Source: Misgurnus anguillicaudatus (Eukaryota; Chordata; Actinopteri; Cypriniformes; Cobitidae). From it: a DNA stretch of 64,000 nt. The notes below the pieces were generated by a model. That model was not told where the DNA came from and did no database searches. It worked only from the letters and a program-made list of their open reading frames with translations. The position numbers and the translations under genes were made by a program. Below, in pieces: positions 46,699 through 57,884 of the stretch (its first letter is position 1; each line of letters opens with the position of its first letter). The stretch lies in assembly GCF_027580225.2 (NCBI RefSeq), contig NC_073354.2, positions 27,920,001-27,984,000 of the forward strand, in the 5' to 3' direction.

Positions 46699-47468
46699 AG
46701 AGTTTGGTTCCAAAACGTGACAAACGCCATTTAAAAAAAAATTAGTCACCACCAAAATCAGTATTGTATCAGGTCAGTATTTAAAACTAAATTCTTAATT
46801 TTACGCAAAATCCGATATCCGTCGTGTTATTCTGTCATCTTTTCTCCCTTTTTCCCAAAATGCGATAAATCCTCTCAACAAATCACAGCGCACCATTTCA
46901 CGCATTGTAAACAATAATGGCGGGGAAGAAACGTAAGCCACTCGGACACTCGGTCGAAAGAAAAATGCCTGTTGTTGCTTGTTCTCACATGACAGCATCC
47001 AGTTTCTGTAATGATAACACATTAACTCCAGGGGACCTTATGAAAAACTTTCCATTATTTTACGCAAAGTCAACAAAAATCTAGCAGGACCAAAACATTT
47101 TACAGCTGATCACTGTCAAAAAAGTTCAGCGACGACGTCCCAAGTGTTTTGATTAATGCCATTAATGTTTATTTTTAATCAGTGTATACCACTAGTCAAC
47201 TAAATGAATATAACATGACAAAGATGAATGCACATTTATATATTGATTCAATAGATTTATAGCATTTTGTGGGAGAAATAATTAGTTTTTATAATAAATC
47301 TTTAAAAAAAATCAAATGATGGATTTGAATTTTTAATAACCTAAAGATGCTATGTGAAAGTTTGTAACAGAAAATAGTAGTTTTCATCTTGTCACTTTCT
47401 TGATATAGAAAACACATTTTTACCGAAATTAGTCAAAATTGATTTATTGCTTTTTGGAACCAAACTCT
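46699..47468. mobile_element. DNA transposon with AGAGTTTGGTTCCAAAA termini
   Basis: AGAGTTTGGTTCCAAAA at 46699 is mirrored by TTTTTGGAACCAAACTCT ending at 47468. The flanks share TCA, too short to assign a class. A short frame beginning MAGKKRKPLGHSVERKMPV at 46917 could be a remnant of an internal gene but has no recognised domain. Confidence 0.65.
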
Positions 47469-48310
47469 TCATATATATTTTTCTTAATATTTCTTTCCTT
47501 TATTGATTTTTTGTGTCAGAGAATATGCATACCCGCGTATTTTCTTTCCCTAGATGTTGGTTTTATTTTAATTGTTTAATAATTGTTTTCTTGTTCTATA
47601 AATAAATTGGTTTATTGTTTGAACCATTTGTTGTTTGTCTCTTGCGGTATATGAAATTTTGGGGTGTGGAAGCGTGATTTCTTTGGTTTACAGTATTCAT
47701 ACGAGGTGATATCCAGTCCTAAACATTGAAATCCCCCAGTCCATGTGAATCTCTGTCAGCTTGCCCAGAACTGAGGACTAAAGGCGGCCAGCAGAGGGTA
47801 ACAGACATAGAGCTGGCAAGCAAACATAACCTCCTCATGCACTGATGCACATTCAAATGGTCCATGCCCTTCTCTACCAGAATCTATTTAGTATTCAAGA
47901 ACATTTACCTCAGTCTTCAATTTATGTTGTTGTTTACAGTATTGCTTGTCAAAACCAAATTATTGGTCAAAATTTTCATGTTCATGAATCAAGTTCATGA
48001 ATCAAGTTCATGCATTCTTCTATTGTATTAAAATGTATTTATATTGCTTCCAGAATACTACAATAATACAGAAAGAAATTGTATTTTTAACCCTTAGCAT
48101 TCATGAAAAAGGATATATATAAAGGATCCTAATTGTACTTGCTGTGTTGATTGTATCTTAAAAGGGTTCACATCATTCAAATTACCATAGATATGTGACA
48201 TCTTTTAGCTTTTTGATTTTAGTTTTCTGTCAAATAATGCAATGTTCCTCCCATGGTACATTGGAACTTTAAGAGCTTAAATCTTTTCACAAACTGTTGT
48301 TTGGCTGTAA
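47469..48310. other. Intergenic sequence, nothing recognised
   Basis: AT-rich. A short tandem AATCAAGTTCATG repeat lies near 47980-48010. No gene or element termini. Confidence 0.45.
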
Positions 48311-48314
48311 TTAA

Positions 48315-48853
48315 AGAGCACCTATTATCCGATTCACGTTTTTAAAGTTCTTTTGGTGTGTAAGTGTGTATTATCACATGTAAATGATATGCAAAAGGTA
48401 CAATCTCGAAGTAAATGATGACGCGAGTTATCGTCTCCAACGTAAATCTCTTTTCTTGGACTACAACAAACACACGGATTGTAGGCAACAGTTTACTTCC
48501 TGTGCTACTTGACGTGGACAAGACCGACATTGTTATAATTCCTCTAGCTTCAGACTCGGTCTGTGGGTTGACTCCTGTTGGCATTGCATTGTGGGCGAAT
48601 CTTGGTGAGGAGCGTCGCATTTCCGGCTGACATCAGAGGTATTCAGGCCAATCACAACGTACAGATTAGCTGGCCAGTCAGGGACACAGAGCTTTTCAAA
48701 TAGTTGAGTTTTATGCAAAATCAAAGCGTTTGAGAAAGGCAGGATATCTGGGGATACAAAAATGTACGGTATGTGAAAAAAAACCATGCGAACCCTTTGT
48801 ATTACACCAAATACACAAAATAACATTGTTTTTAGCAATGAAATAGGTGCTCT
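48315..48853. mobile_element. TTAA element, family D copy 1
   Basis: AGAGCACCTATT at 48315 and its exact complement AATAGGTGCTCT ending at 48853 are flanked by TTAA (48311-48314, 48854-48857). 539 bp; interior contains GGATTGTAGGCAACAGTTTA, shared with the copies at 36938-40093 and 55580-55750. Non-coding. Confidence 0.9.
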
Positions 48854-48869
48854 TTAAGACAATTTCCAA

Positions 48870-49427
48870 CCCATTCTTACCAAATGCGTACAAACAACAC
48901 TCAGTGTGATTGTTGTGCAATAGATATGCCAAATTTCAATTTTGCGTGCATATGATACGCCAGTCCTTCCGGTTCACTTATATGCCGCATCTTTTTGTGT
49001 CATTTTATTTATTGGTTTCTCATTTGTTTTCTGTTTCTTAAACCATTATCACTTGGGTTTAGGGTTAGATATGGGTTTCGCTTTAGGATGTCATTTAATA
49101 TATAGGTTTCTCCATGTTTTGTCTATTTTTAAATCATGGTCGCTTGGAGTTGGGGTTAGAATCGGGGTTTGGGTTAGGATGTTATTTTATGTTACAAAAA
49201 GTTGCCCTAACCCAAAACCCAAGCGACAATGGCAAAAAAACAGAAAACAAATAAGAAACCAATAAATAAAATGACACGAAAAGATGCACCATACAAGTGA
49301 ACAGGAAGGACCGGCGCATCACATGCACGCAAAATTGAAATTTGGCATATCTATTGCACAACAATCACACTGAGTGTTGTTTGTACGCATTTGGTAAGAA
49401 TTTTGTACGCATTTTGGTGAGAATGGG
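48870..49427. mobile_element. Foldback element with a GGGTTAG-rich centre
   Basis: CCCATTCTTACCAAATGCGT at the left is mirrored by ACGCATTTGGTAAGAA and AGAATGGG at the right, where the terminal phrase is partly duplicated (TTTTGTACGCATT twice). The middle has GGGTTTAGGGTTAGATATGG and GGTTTGGGTTAGGATG, with the complement CCTAACCCAAAACCCAAG. Confidence 0.72.
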
Positions 49428-50610
49428 CTGCAATTTCAGTTTGGACCATTGGTTACCAATTCCTCATACCCAGCAGGTGTATTAATTATGGCATCTTTCA
49501 TTTCACTTAGCACAGTTTAGGTAATTTCAGTTTTTAATGTGACTCAATAGGTTGTGAATATGTGAATATTTGTCGCCTGTATTTTGCCTGTATTTTGTGT
49601 TAAATCTGTGCCCTCATAACCACATAGACAGTCTGCTGGTGTTTGCCTTAGGGATGATGTACTCATAAACAAATTTAACAACAAATTGTCTGCAGCCCCG
49701 AGGAGCTCTTAAAATAGGTGTAAGCATGTTTGATCTCCAGTTTCTCATGTCCACAACAAACCTCAGCCCAGATGATCTTAAACAAACAACTCAACCCTCA
49801 AAGCACGATTTTAATTCCACTTCTTACTTTAATTCCCCCTCTATTTCTATATACTTTATAAAATAAATACTTTGTTTATTATATACAATAGTTATTTATT
49901 ATGAGGCTGGTTTATACTGACCATAGTAAACTATGACTCACTATTTATTGTCAATTACCTTAATGTAAATGCTATAAAGGCAGTCCCATTAATACTCATT
50001 CTCTCTTGCTCTTTAATCCAAGTGACGCACATCTTAAACTACTACATACTGTAGATGTTCCTACCTAAAAGGATCATAAAACAGCAATGAACCCGTTTCT
50101 ATAATGATCTATTGTCTATTGTTCTATAATGATCCCATTTGTATAGCTCACTATATAAACGATTATAAACTATATAAACTATTTTTTTATACTTTTATAA
50201 ATGCAAGTTAACATTTTTTAGCGTAACTTTTTATAAACACATACAGTATAGATAAGAAGTTGTCTCCAAAGTTAATGCTGATGTGATGTGTCACAGACTG
50301 GATTCAGCCTCTCGTACATCTGAATTAAAAGCAACACTAGACCATCACATTTGCACATTCACTCATTATTCATCAATTGCTTTGAAGGAAATGCAGCATT
50401 CAAAATGGGAATCTTTGCTTTCATTGGACTGAATGAGTTTCTTGAGTAATACATTTGGCAGCACCGGATTAGCAAAATGTGAAGAGTGATTAATTTAGAA
50501 ACACAGAGGGATGAAAAGCATGAGTGTGAATATGAGTGTGAATTTTTTTCAGAAATGTGTTTTTGGCACCAATGCAATTGGATTAAATACTGATATCTCA
50601 ATCGTGCATT
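49428..50610. other. Intergenic sequence, nothing recognised
   Basis: No element termini or exon recognised; short frames only. Confidence 0.45.
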
Positions 50611-51341
50611 CACTGTAAAAAAAAAGATTTGTTGGTTCGACCTAAAAAGTAAGTTACCTGGTTGCCTTAAAACTATTACACTGTAACGTAAAATCTTTGC
50701 TGCCTTAATTTTTGTTGAATCAACTTGGATTTACAAGTCATGTCAACTTACTATTATTTATCTTGACAAGAGATGAGTTGCTACAACTTAAATTGAATGA
50801 AGTTGACTTTTTCAACTATGTTTTATCAGTTATAACAACTCGTCTCTAGTCAAAATAAATAAAAGTAAATTGAAATGACTTGTAAATCTATGTTGATTCA
50901 ACAAAATATTAAGTAAGCAAATACATTTTTACAGTATAGTTAACTCAAACAAGTTGTGTAAAAAAAATGTTGAGTCAACTAATATTTTAAGTTGAATTAA
51001 CTCAAATTTTAAAGGAACAGTATGTAGGATTGTGGCCAAAACTGGTATTGCAATCACAAAACTTGTGACTAAAACTGGTACTGCAATCACACAGCTAGTG
51101 GCCAATACACAAAATGACAACATAAACATCAGTTGAGGGCTGCAACTCCACTTTTTACATGACAACATCCTGGCAATACCACTGTTGTCAGTGATATAAG
51201 TATTTGAAATGAACATGATTTCCTAATGTCTAGGGACATATCAGGGCAATTTTATGATTAATTTATATACATTTCTTACATACTGTTCCTTTAAGGCAAC
51301 CAGGTATCTTACTTTAAGTTGAATTAACTTTTTTTACAGTG
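50611..51341. mobile_element. CACTGTAAAA-type MITE, interrupted by a TTAA MITE
   Basis: CACTGTAAAAAAAAAGATTT at 50611 is mirrored by TTTTTTTACAGTG ending at 51341. ACCTGGTTGCCTT at the left matches AAGGCAACCAGGT at the right. The interior has further inverted blocks (CAACTCATCTCTTGTC-type). Confidence 0.75.
51013..51290. mobile_element. TTAA MITE with AGGAACAGTATGTA termini
   Basis: AGGAACAGTATGTAGGA at 51013 is mirrored by TTACATACTGTTCCT ending at 51290, with TTAA on both sides (51009-51012, 51291-51294). 278 bp, non-coding. Confidence 0.88.
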
Positions 51342-51392
51342 TTAAGACATGAAAGATGAACTGGTTAAGTAAAGTATTATAACAACTTTGCG

Positions 51393-51660
51393 TGTGTGGC
51401 TTGTTATGTTAAAATATGTGTTCGGTGCGTTATTGGAACCCATGTGCATCACCCGTCATATGTCAAAATACGTGCCTGGTGCACACGCGTTGAAAATGTT
51501 CATGATAAAAGAGACGTTCACGTCTCGCAAGACAAAGGAACATATTTTGACATGACGTGTGATGCACATAGGTTCAGATGACGAACGGAACACATATTTT
51601 GACATGACAATCCACACACATGACGATGTTTTGACGAGTTTCACATTCGTGCCACTGGAT
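51393..51660. mobile_element. hAT-like MITE, family F, diverged copy
   Basis: CATGTGCATCACCCGTCATA, GTGCACACGCGTTGAAAA and CACACACATGACGATGTTTT match other family F copies. Termini not preserved. Confidence 0.6.
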
Positions 51661-52122
51661 TATTAACCATTCTCGGACCAGAATTCTTAGAACTGTTGTC
51701 TAGATCATGTTGGTGGAATGCGTGTAGTGATTTCGTCGCTCAGGATTGGTCACTTCTTGTCTCTGTTGCTGGCTACAGCTTCCGTCTGTAGTTGGTTATT
51801 TAAGCACGTTATTTGAGAAAAGTAAGCACAGATCAGGTATAAAGTACTCCTAAAAAATATATATAAAAAGATCATCCTTTATACTACTGGTTCGTTGAAT
51901 GCTTGAATCTGATTGGCTGATGAACGTTCTGAGGTGTGCAATTATTTTCTGGGAAATGCACAACGAACGTAGTTCCAGGCAGCTCTCTTGACCGCATTAC
52001 AGTTCCATATCACTTTGCATAGTTAACTGTAATAACGGACTAACAAAAACAACATGACAGACGATTTTCTGAGGCAATAACAGCGCTGTTTAGAGACGCA
52101 AGGAGGTAGCATCATTCACACA

Positions 52123-52123
52123 A

Positions 52124-52160
<37 letters not shown>

Positions 52161-52166
52161 CTCTCT
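52123..52166. repeat. CTTT microsatellite
   Basis: A CT run followed by about seven TTTC units and another CT run. Confidence 0.93.
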
Positions 52167-52410
52167 GTGTCTCTGTCGTTCTCTTTCTAATAACTTCATT
52201 AGTAACTGCATTAGAATGCTATCAACGGCTCAAGCCTCCATTGCCAGCTTTAAAATTAGGTTTTGGAACAAGCAAAAGAGCATTTGGAGGAGACGCAGAA
52301 GAAATAGTCCTACTCACAATAGCAATTTAAGTACAAAAACCGGATGAATTCCTTTAAATATATCATGTGATCTATGGTAACCGTAGTATAAGCGGAAAAA
52401 TTAACTCCGG

Positions 52411-52513
52411 GCTGTTGAATTATTGAAAAAGAATGCACACCTGAGGTGTAACGGCCTAATCCGCTTCGCATCACCACCTCAGGTGTGCATTATTTTTTTA
52501 ATAATTCAACGGC
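52411..52513. repeat. Short palindrome, GCTGTTGAATTATT..AATAATTCAACGG
   Basis: Arms of about 40 bp (including TGCACACCTGAGGTG and CACCTCAGGTGTGCA) face each other. The same phrase GGGCTGTTGAATTATAAGAA appears at 55474, so it belongs to a dispersed element. Confidence 0.65.
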
Positions 52514-52544
52514 CCCTCGTCAATTATTCCTTACTTATAACACG

Positions 52545-53560
52545 CTCGCTATTTACATCGCATACCATCTCTTGCATTGCATAGAGGAACGATTCATTCA
52601 CAAGAGTCTTTTAGATCAATACTGTAGATCTATTGTTGTCCTTACACTATCAGCTGCTCTCCCACACAACCATACCCCACTGTGTGCCACAGTCTCTCTG
52701 TCCTATTCCTCATCTTTTCATTTGAAATGTCTCAGTCTCACTGTCCTCAAAACAGAAATCCAAAGGAAAGGAACAGACACAGTTCTGACAGACATTTTGG
52801 GCTCGGTGATGTGAGAAAGTTGTCAATCAGGGCGAGCGAGAGATTAAATCAAGAAAAGAAAGCTGAATAATTAAAGTGTGTGTAGCCGCCTCAGTGATGT
52901 TCTCATCTTTCTTCAAAGAGATGCAAGCTTGCAGGATATCGCATGGGGGAGTTCCTTTTTTTTCTAATTTTCAGCAAGCTTGCCTTTCAGTCCCCTTTGT
53001 GCAGCGAAATTTTTCGACTTTGCAAAGGGAGAGAAAAGAACTCCTTTGAAATGCTTTTAATAAATGACTCTGCCATACCACAGACTGCTAATGACTCTAT
53101 GAAACACACCTTTGCTAAACTGCACATTACGTAGCAGACCGTTTCTAATAACTGATGGTCGGTACAATGGCACTTTTTCAGCATTCCATAGGGGGCTTCA
53201 GAAATGCTAAGGCACAGCGGGAGGCGTCAAATTGCCTCTCTTAATTTGCCATTTGCAGCCAGTGAAATGGAGATGTATATCTCTGTAGCGATGGAATTGA
53301 TTCACAGTATTGATCTATGGGACGTGACATGTCACATCCCATCACCCCTACAGTGTACAGGGTCCTCTTCTGATTAATGACATAGTGAGCAATGCAATTA
53401 CTGCCAAGTAATATTGGTATAATTTAATAGACATATGTAAAGCATTTTAACAGCGCCAATTATAGCGCTGGGGTTTGATGGTTTTCATCAATACATAAAG
53501 ATTAAAGAGCGAATAAAAAGATTATGTGTTTTAAATATATATGACTGAGCTCTTGGTGAA
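52545..53560. other. Repeat-free block, candidate conserved noncoding sequence
   Basis: About 1 kb without any of the repeat families seen elsewhere, with mixed composition and motifs such as CTTAATTTGCCATTTGCAGCC and GATTAATGAC. No ORF with a family signature. Conservation cannot be judged from one sequence. Confidence 0.35.
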
Positions 53561-53835
53561 TGGTCAGTTAAAAATGTGTCTTTAGGTTTTCTGTACCAGC
53601 CTGATCTCAAGAGAATTTGTATTTTACAAGTTGGCTAATTCTTATGAATTTGTACAAGATAAATTGTACAAAAACGTATGATTATCATAAGCAAAAATGA
53701 ATAATGAAATTCCACCTGGACCTCTAACCCCAATGTCACAGTAAAGAAAGCAAATCATTCAAAAACGTACAAATGTTCTTGTAAGAAAATAAAAAGAATT
53801 AGCCACCTCATAAAATACATACAAATTGCCATGAG

Positions 53836-54145
53836 TGTCACGCTTGCACTAACGTAAGGATGACGATGAAGACGGGGATACAAAACACTGGTAACTTTAG
53901 TGATACAGAAGGTTGATGCAGGTGAAACACAGGATACACAGGATAACATAGACGGTGGAACACAGGTAACATTGACGATGACATTGACGAGAACCGACAA
54001 GGACTGAACTAAAGCAAGGGTATAAATACACAGATGAACACAGGAGAACACAGGTGAAGGTACTAATGGCAATGATGAAACAATTTACAGGTGCAAACAA
54101 TGAAACATGAGGGCAAACGAAGACAACTGAGGAATGACCGTTACA
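53836..54145 (-). repeat. 3' LTR of the minus-strand element
   Basis: 310 bp, TG..CA ends when read on the minus strand, with a TATTTATACCC promoter-like site near 54020. It is unrelated in sequence to the 734-bp LTR at 37053. Confidence 0.72.
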
Positions 54146-54899
54146 GTACTCCCCAACAACAAAGAAAAAAGTCAATAGAAGAGGGGTGGTGACGGCGGTG
54201 GGAGGAGCCAGGGAGGAGCCCGAAGAAGGAGATGACTAATGGAATGCCAGAGATCAGTCAGATGGAAGCCCCAGGGTGGAGTTGCCGGAGGGAGGAGCCA
54301 TGGTGGAGAGATGCGACTCCACACCCTGGAGAAGAGTGACAGTGACAACAGCTGTGTAGAAGGTGACCAGGGCAGAGGCAATCAGACAGAGAGCCTGGGG
54401 AAGCCAAAGTTCTGGAGGGCCAAGGCGGAGCCGGCGGGTCTGGCGACTAAGGCGGAGGCAGGGATCCAGAAGCCCGCAGCGGAGCCAGAGGAAGGGAAGA
54501 GCCCAACAGAGCTGGCACGACGGAGTGACGAGGCATAGCCGGAGGAGTGTAGTCCAGAGGGAAGGACGGGATGATGACCGACCAAGGTGGAGCCGGAGGG
54601 ATGAGGAAGCCTGGTGGAGCTGATAGGGCGACGGGCCATGGTGGAGGTGAGGGAGTCTTGACCCGAGGTGTGGCTGATAGGTCGGAGGACTGAGGCTAAG
54701 TCAAGGTCTCGGAGGCTGCAATTGGAAACATGGGAACCGCCTCCGAGACAGCTGGCAGAAGGTTACTCCCCAGTTCAACCGACCCGACGTTGCCAACACA
54801 CTGAGAGTGAGCTGGGGTGTAATCAGAAGCCAGATGATGAGTGGCTGAGTTCAAAACTGATGATGAGAGAGGAGGAGGGAGAGGGAGGCAGGGTGGGAC

Positions 54900-55240
54900 C
54901 AGCGTGGACAAAGGGCGGCTGGGTGGGAGTAGCGAGGATGAAGGATGACTGGGCAGGACCAGCGTGGATGAAGGACGGCTGGGCAAGACCAGGGAGGACG
55001 AAGGATGGCTGGGCGGGACCAGCAAGGACGAAGGACGGGTGGGCGGGACCAGCGAGGGCGAAGGACGGCTGGGCGTGACCAGCGAGGACGAAGGACGGCT
55101 GGGCGGGACCAGCGAGGACGAAGGACGGCTGGGCGGGACCAGCGAGGACGAAGGACGGCTGGGCGGGACCAGCGAGGACTAAGGACGACTGGGTGGGACC
55201 AGTGAGGACAAAGTACGGCTGGACGGGACCAGCGGGGACT
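54900..55240 (-). repeat. 30-bp tandem repeat in the minus-strand LTR element
   Basis: About 11 units of CGGCTGGGCGGGACCAGCGA plus GGACGAAGGA. On the minus strand this encodes a 10-residue unit AGPAQPSFVL. Units at the low-coordinate end are the most diverged and those at 55050-55190 nearly identical. Confidence 0.92.
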
Positions 55241-55285
55241 GCATACAACAAAAGTCATTTGAATTATCCAATAAGTGTCCAGAGG

Positions 55286-55467
55286 TTACAGTGGCTCACC
55301 CTCAGTGGCGGGAGTGTGGGTAGGGCTTCCCTCGTAGCCCTTGAACTCCTCCAAAACTCCCACGGTGACACACGGTTTGACCGGCTCATGCACTTGGTCA
55401 GACAGTTCTGGAGACTGCGGCTCTGGGGCGATGTTGGGCTCAGTGGCGGTTGGCTCTGGCTCGAATA
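55286..55467 (-). pseudogene. Fragment of LTR-element internal protein
   Basis: The minus-strand frame reads EPEPTATEPNIAPEPQSPEL, then SDQVHEPVKPCVTVGVLEEF and GYEGSPTHTPATEGEPL before a stop. The acidic, Pro-rich composition resembles accessory or Gag-type proteins encoded by fish LTR elements (recollection only). The upstream part is lost at the junction near 55467, and the tandem array beyond the stop is in another frame. Confidence 0.5.
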
Positions 55468-55579
55468 ATTGACGACGGGCTGTTGAATTATAAGAAAATA
55501 ATGCACACCCAAGGTGATAATGCAGCACAACGTGAGGCAAATATTTCAAAGGACCAAAGGAGGTCAGTTATTCACATCA

Positions 55580-55750
55580 ACCGGCACAGGGAGTAAACTG
55601 TTGCCTACAACCCATGTGTTTGTTGTAGTCGAAGAAAAGAGATGTATGCTGAAAATGAAAAAAATAACTCACGTCATTGTTTACTTTTGGGTTTGTACCT
55701 TTTGCATACCGTTAACGTGTACTAATACACACCTACACACCAAAGGAATG
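55580..55750. mobile_element. Family D fragment
   Basis: AGTAAACTGTTGCCTACAAC, TTTGTTGTAGTCGAAGAAAA and ACACACCTACACACCAAAGG match the right half of family D (39905-40075). Both termini are missing. Confidence 0.72.
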
Positions 55751-56544
55751 CTGTAAGTGACTCTTGGCCAGTTTAAGCTAAACAAATGCTATAGGCCCGA
55801 TATCACAACCTTTTTCAGCCAAACATAGTTAAGTTTGAAACCAAACACCTTTTTCAACCCTCCATTCATGCACCAAACTAGCATCTGCTGCTCAATCTTC
55901 TTTTGAAGCTTTTCAGATACACTAATGATGATTCCCTATTGTGATGTTCCCAAAACCAAACACAAACACCATCATTCTACTGAACAGCACGAAGCGTCAT
56001 GGCTCCCTGGGACTGTATGTTTATATACTGTAGCAACTTCTAAAAACTTGCACACCACGTCAGAGACAGTAGTAAACCTCATTAACAGATAAAAACACAT
56101 ATACACACACACAAGGGGGTGGTATCATGCCGAGGAAATGACCTTATTACTGCCTTAAAGCCTTAACCCCAGGCTGCTTCTAAATATTCATGTACTCTCC
56201 AGGGAATAGGGCAACTGCTAAGCAACATGACACATTAATGTATGCAGGCATTCAGAAAGGGTTATGGATATAAACTCTCACTTTGGAGTCTTCTGGATGT
56301 TTAATGGGTGAGGTTTTAATATTGCCATGGGAAATGAATTAATGTGCTTGCAAAATGACACAATCCTCTGGTCAGGGTGAGAATGACATTTCTGAGGATC
56401 TCAAATTAATCTCATCTTCATACAGTGCTCTATATTCAGACCTGTTCAGCGGCATTTGGAAATGAGCTGGGATATACAAGAAATGAGCATATTTATTTAC
56501 TGAACATCTTATATTAGACTACACATGACCTTTAATTGTAACAG
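55751..56544. other. Intergenic sequence; no gene recognised
   Basis: 56110-56510 is repeat-free and of mixed composition, a weaker candidate for conserved noncoding sequence. No exon recognised. Confidence 0.35.
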
Positions 56545-56805
56545 TGGTGGCTCATCTAAGGGGCGCAAATTCAAAATAAGTGTTCGGAGTGTCATGGGTG
56601 TTGCTTGCATTTTCAATATGTTTTTGTTCCGTCATGTGAACCATATGCATCACGTGTTTTGTCAAAATAAATGCCTGCTGCACACGCTTCAAAACCGTTT
56701 ATGATAAAAGAGACGCCTACGTTCACAAAATACACACAGGACACTCCCTTAACAGTAAACTACGCATGAGATTATGCGAGTATCTGGCAAACGCAAGCAT
56801 CACTT
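56545..56805. mobile_element. hAT-like MITE, family F, truncated copy
   Basis: GGTGGCTCATCTAAGGGGCGCAAATTCAAA, CATCACGTGTTTTGTCAAAA and ACGCATGAGATTATGCGAG match 30238-30698 in the same orientation. The right half is missing. Confidence 0.72.
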
Positions 56806-57440
56806 ACACTTGGAAAAATATCCAGGTTCTTTGGATGTTAAAGGTTCGTTATGGTGCCATCCAATGAACCCATACATCGATTCATCTATGGAACTGTGTA
56901 GCACCTTAATTTTTAAGTGTGTAAACTGTTGCTCATAGCTTCACTTCAAGAAAACAACATGAGCACGAGTGCACTTGTGATAATTTATTCAATATGGTGA
57001 AACAAAACAAAATAAAATGTACGTGACAACAAGTAGTTCTGAAAGCAACATCCACACACAGACTTCTCGCTGTGTCCAAGATGCTTTCAGCAAAGCAACA
57101 ATGTTTTTAATTAGTAGTAGATGTGGCATCTGCGGTCTCATAGTGATCTCCTCAGGCTGTGCATGTAGATGAATCGGAGAGTTACTTACTTTTGCCGCTC
57201 CGAGCCATGCAGCAACATACCAGAGCCTGGTTTGTCATATCTGTCATCACAGTGGGATAACTTAAAGATGTTACGTTCCCAATATCATATCAAAATCGAG
57301 GGGCAATCTTCCGATCTCTCTGATGAAGCCAATACGGAAGTGACTTAAATTGCAGTTCATCGACTGGCCGCTTGAGGCTGGCTCCAAGTTAAAAATAATA
57401 TGTTAAATGCTGGTACAAAAAGTGTTTTTGGTCTGTATAG
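56806..57440. other. Intergenic sequence, nothing recognised
   Basis: No element termini or exon identified. Confidence 0.4.
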
Positions 57441-57884
57441 CTAATTTAGCCCTTCATGATAATTGTGAGGGGCGTGAATTTTCAGTGTGAACTCCTCCCT
57501 TCCATCATCTGATTGGTCAGATTGCTCTTTCGCCAGGACTTCTGGGTTGGTAAAGTGCGCAAAGCCGGCTGCAGTGCGGGCTTCGAAAGACCGCATCAAT
57601 GGGGCAAAGGGGCCTCTGATGAGCACACTTTGAAGCATAAAAAGTGACACCCTACTGACTCGTAGACTAAGCGAGCATGTACGTTTAAGGCCACGAGATC
57701 GAAAGTCCACATGGAATGCACCATTTGGGACAGGGCCATCCTGGCGCAGTGTCGCGCGGCCAAGATGGCGATGGCAAGCACCGCCTAATTTAAGCTTTAA
57801 AAAGCTCTTCACAAACCTATGGGTGACGTCACGGACACTATACGCACAACCGGCGCAACGTCATAGAATGTCTCTGAAAAGATT

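Larger units (their letters stand above)
53836..55467 (-). mobile_element. Truncated non-autonomous LTR retrotransposon
   Basis: On the minus strand the 3' LTR (53836-54145) begins TGTAACGGTCATTCC and ends CAAGCGTGACA. Just upstream of it is GGGGAGTAC, and the interior extends to about 55467, where it meets an unrelated repeat. No 5' LTR was found in the window. The interior has a 30-bp tandem array and a broken Pro/Glu-rich frame, but no polymerase genes. Confidence 0.75.

Noticed and set aside
46917..47090. Short frame MAGKKRKPLGHSVERKMPV inside a DNA transposon
   Set aside because: It has a plausible basic start, but it is about 55 codons with no known domain, so it is noted only as a possible remnant.
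53836..54145. The minus-strand frames of 92-105 codons in this segment as a secreted or membrane protein
   Set aside because: They lie entirely within an LTR and show only the hydrophobic bias of T-rich sequence.
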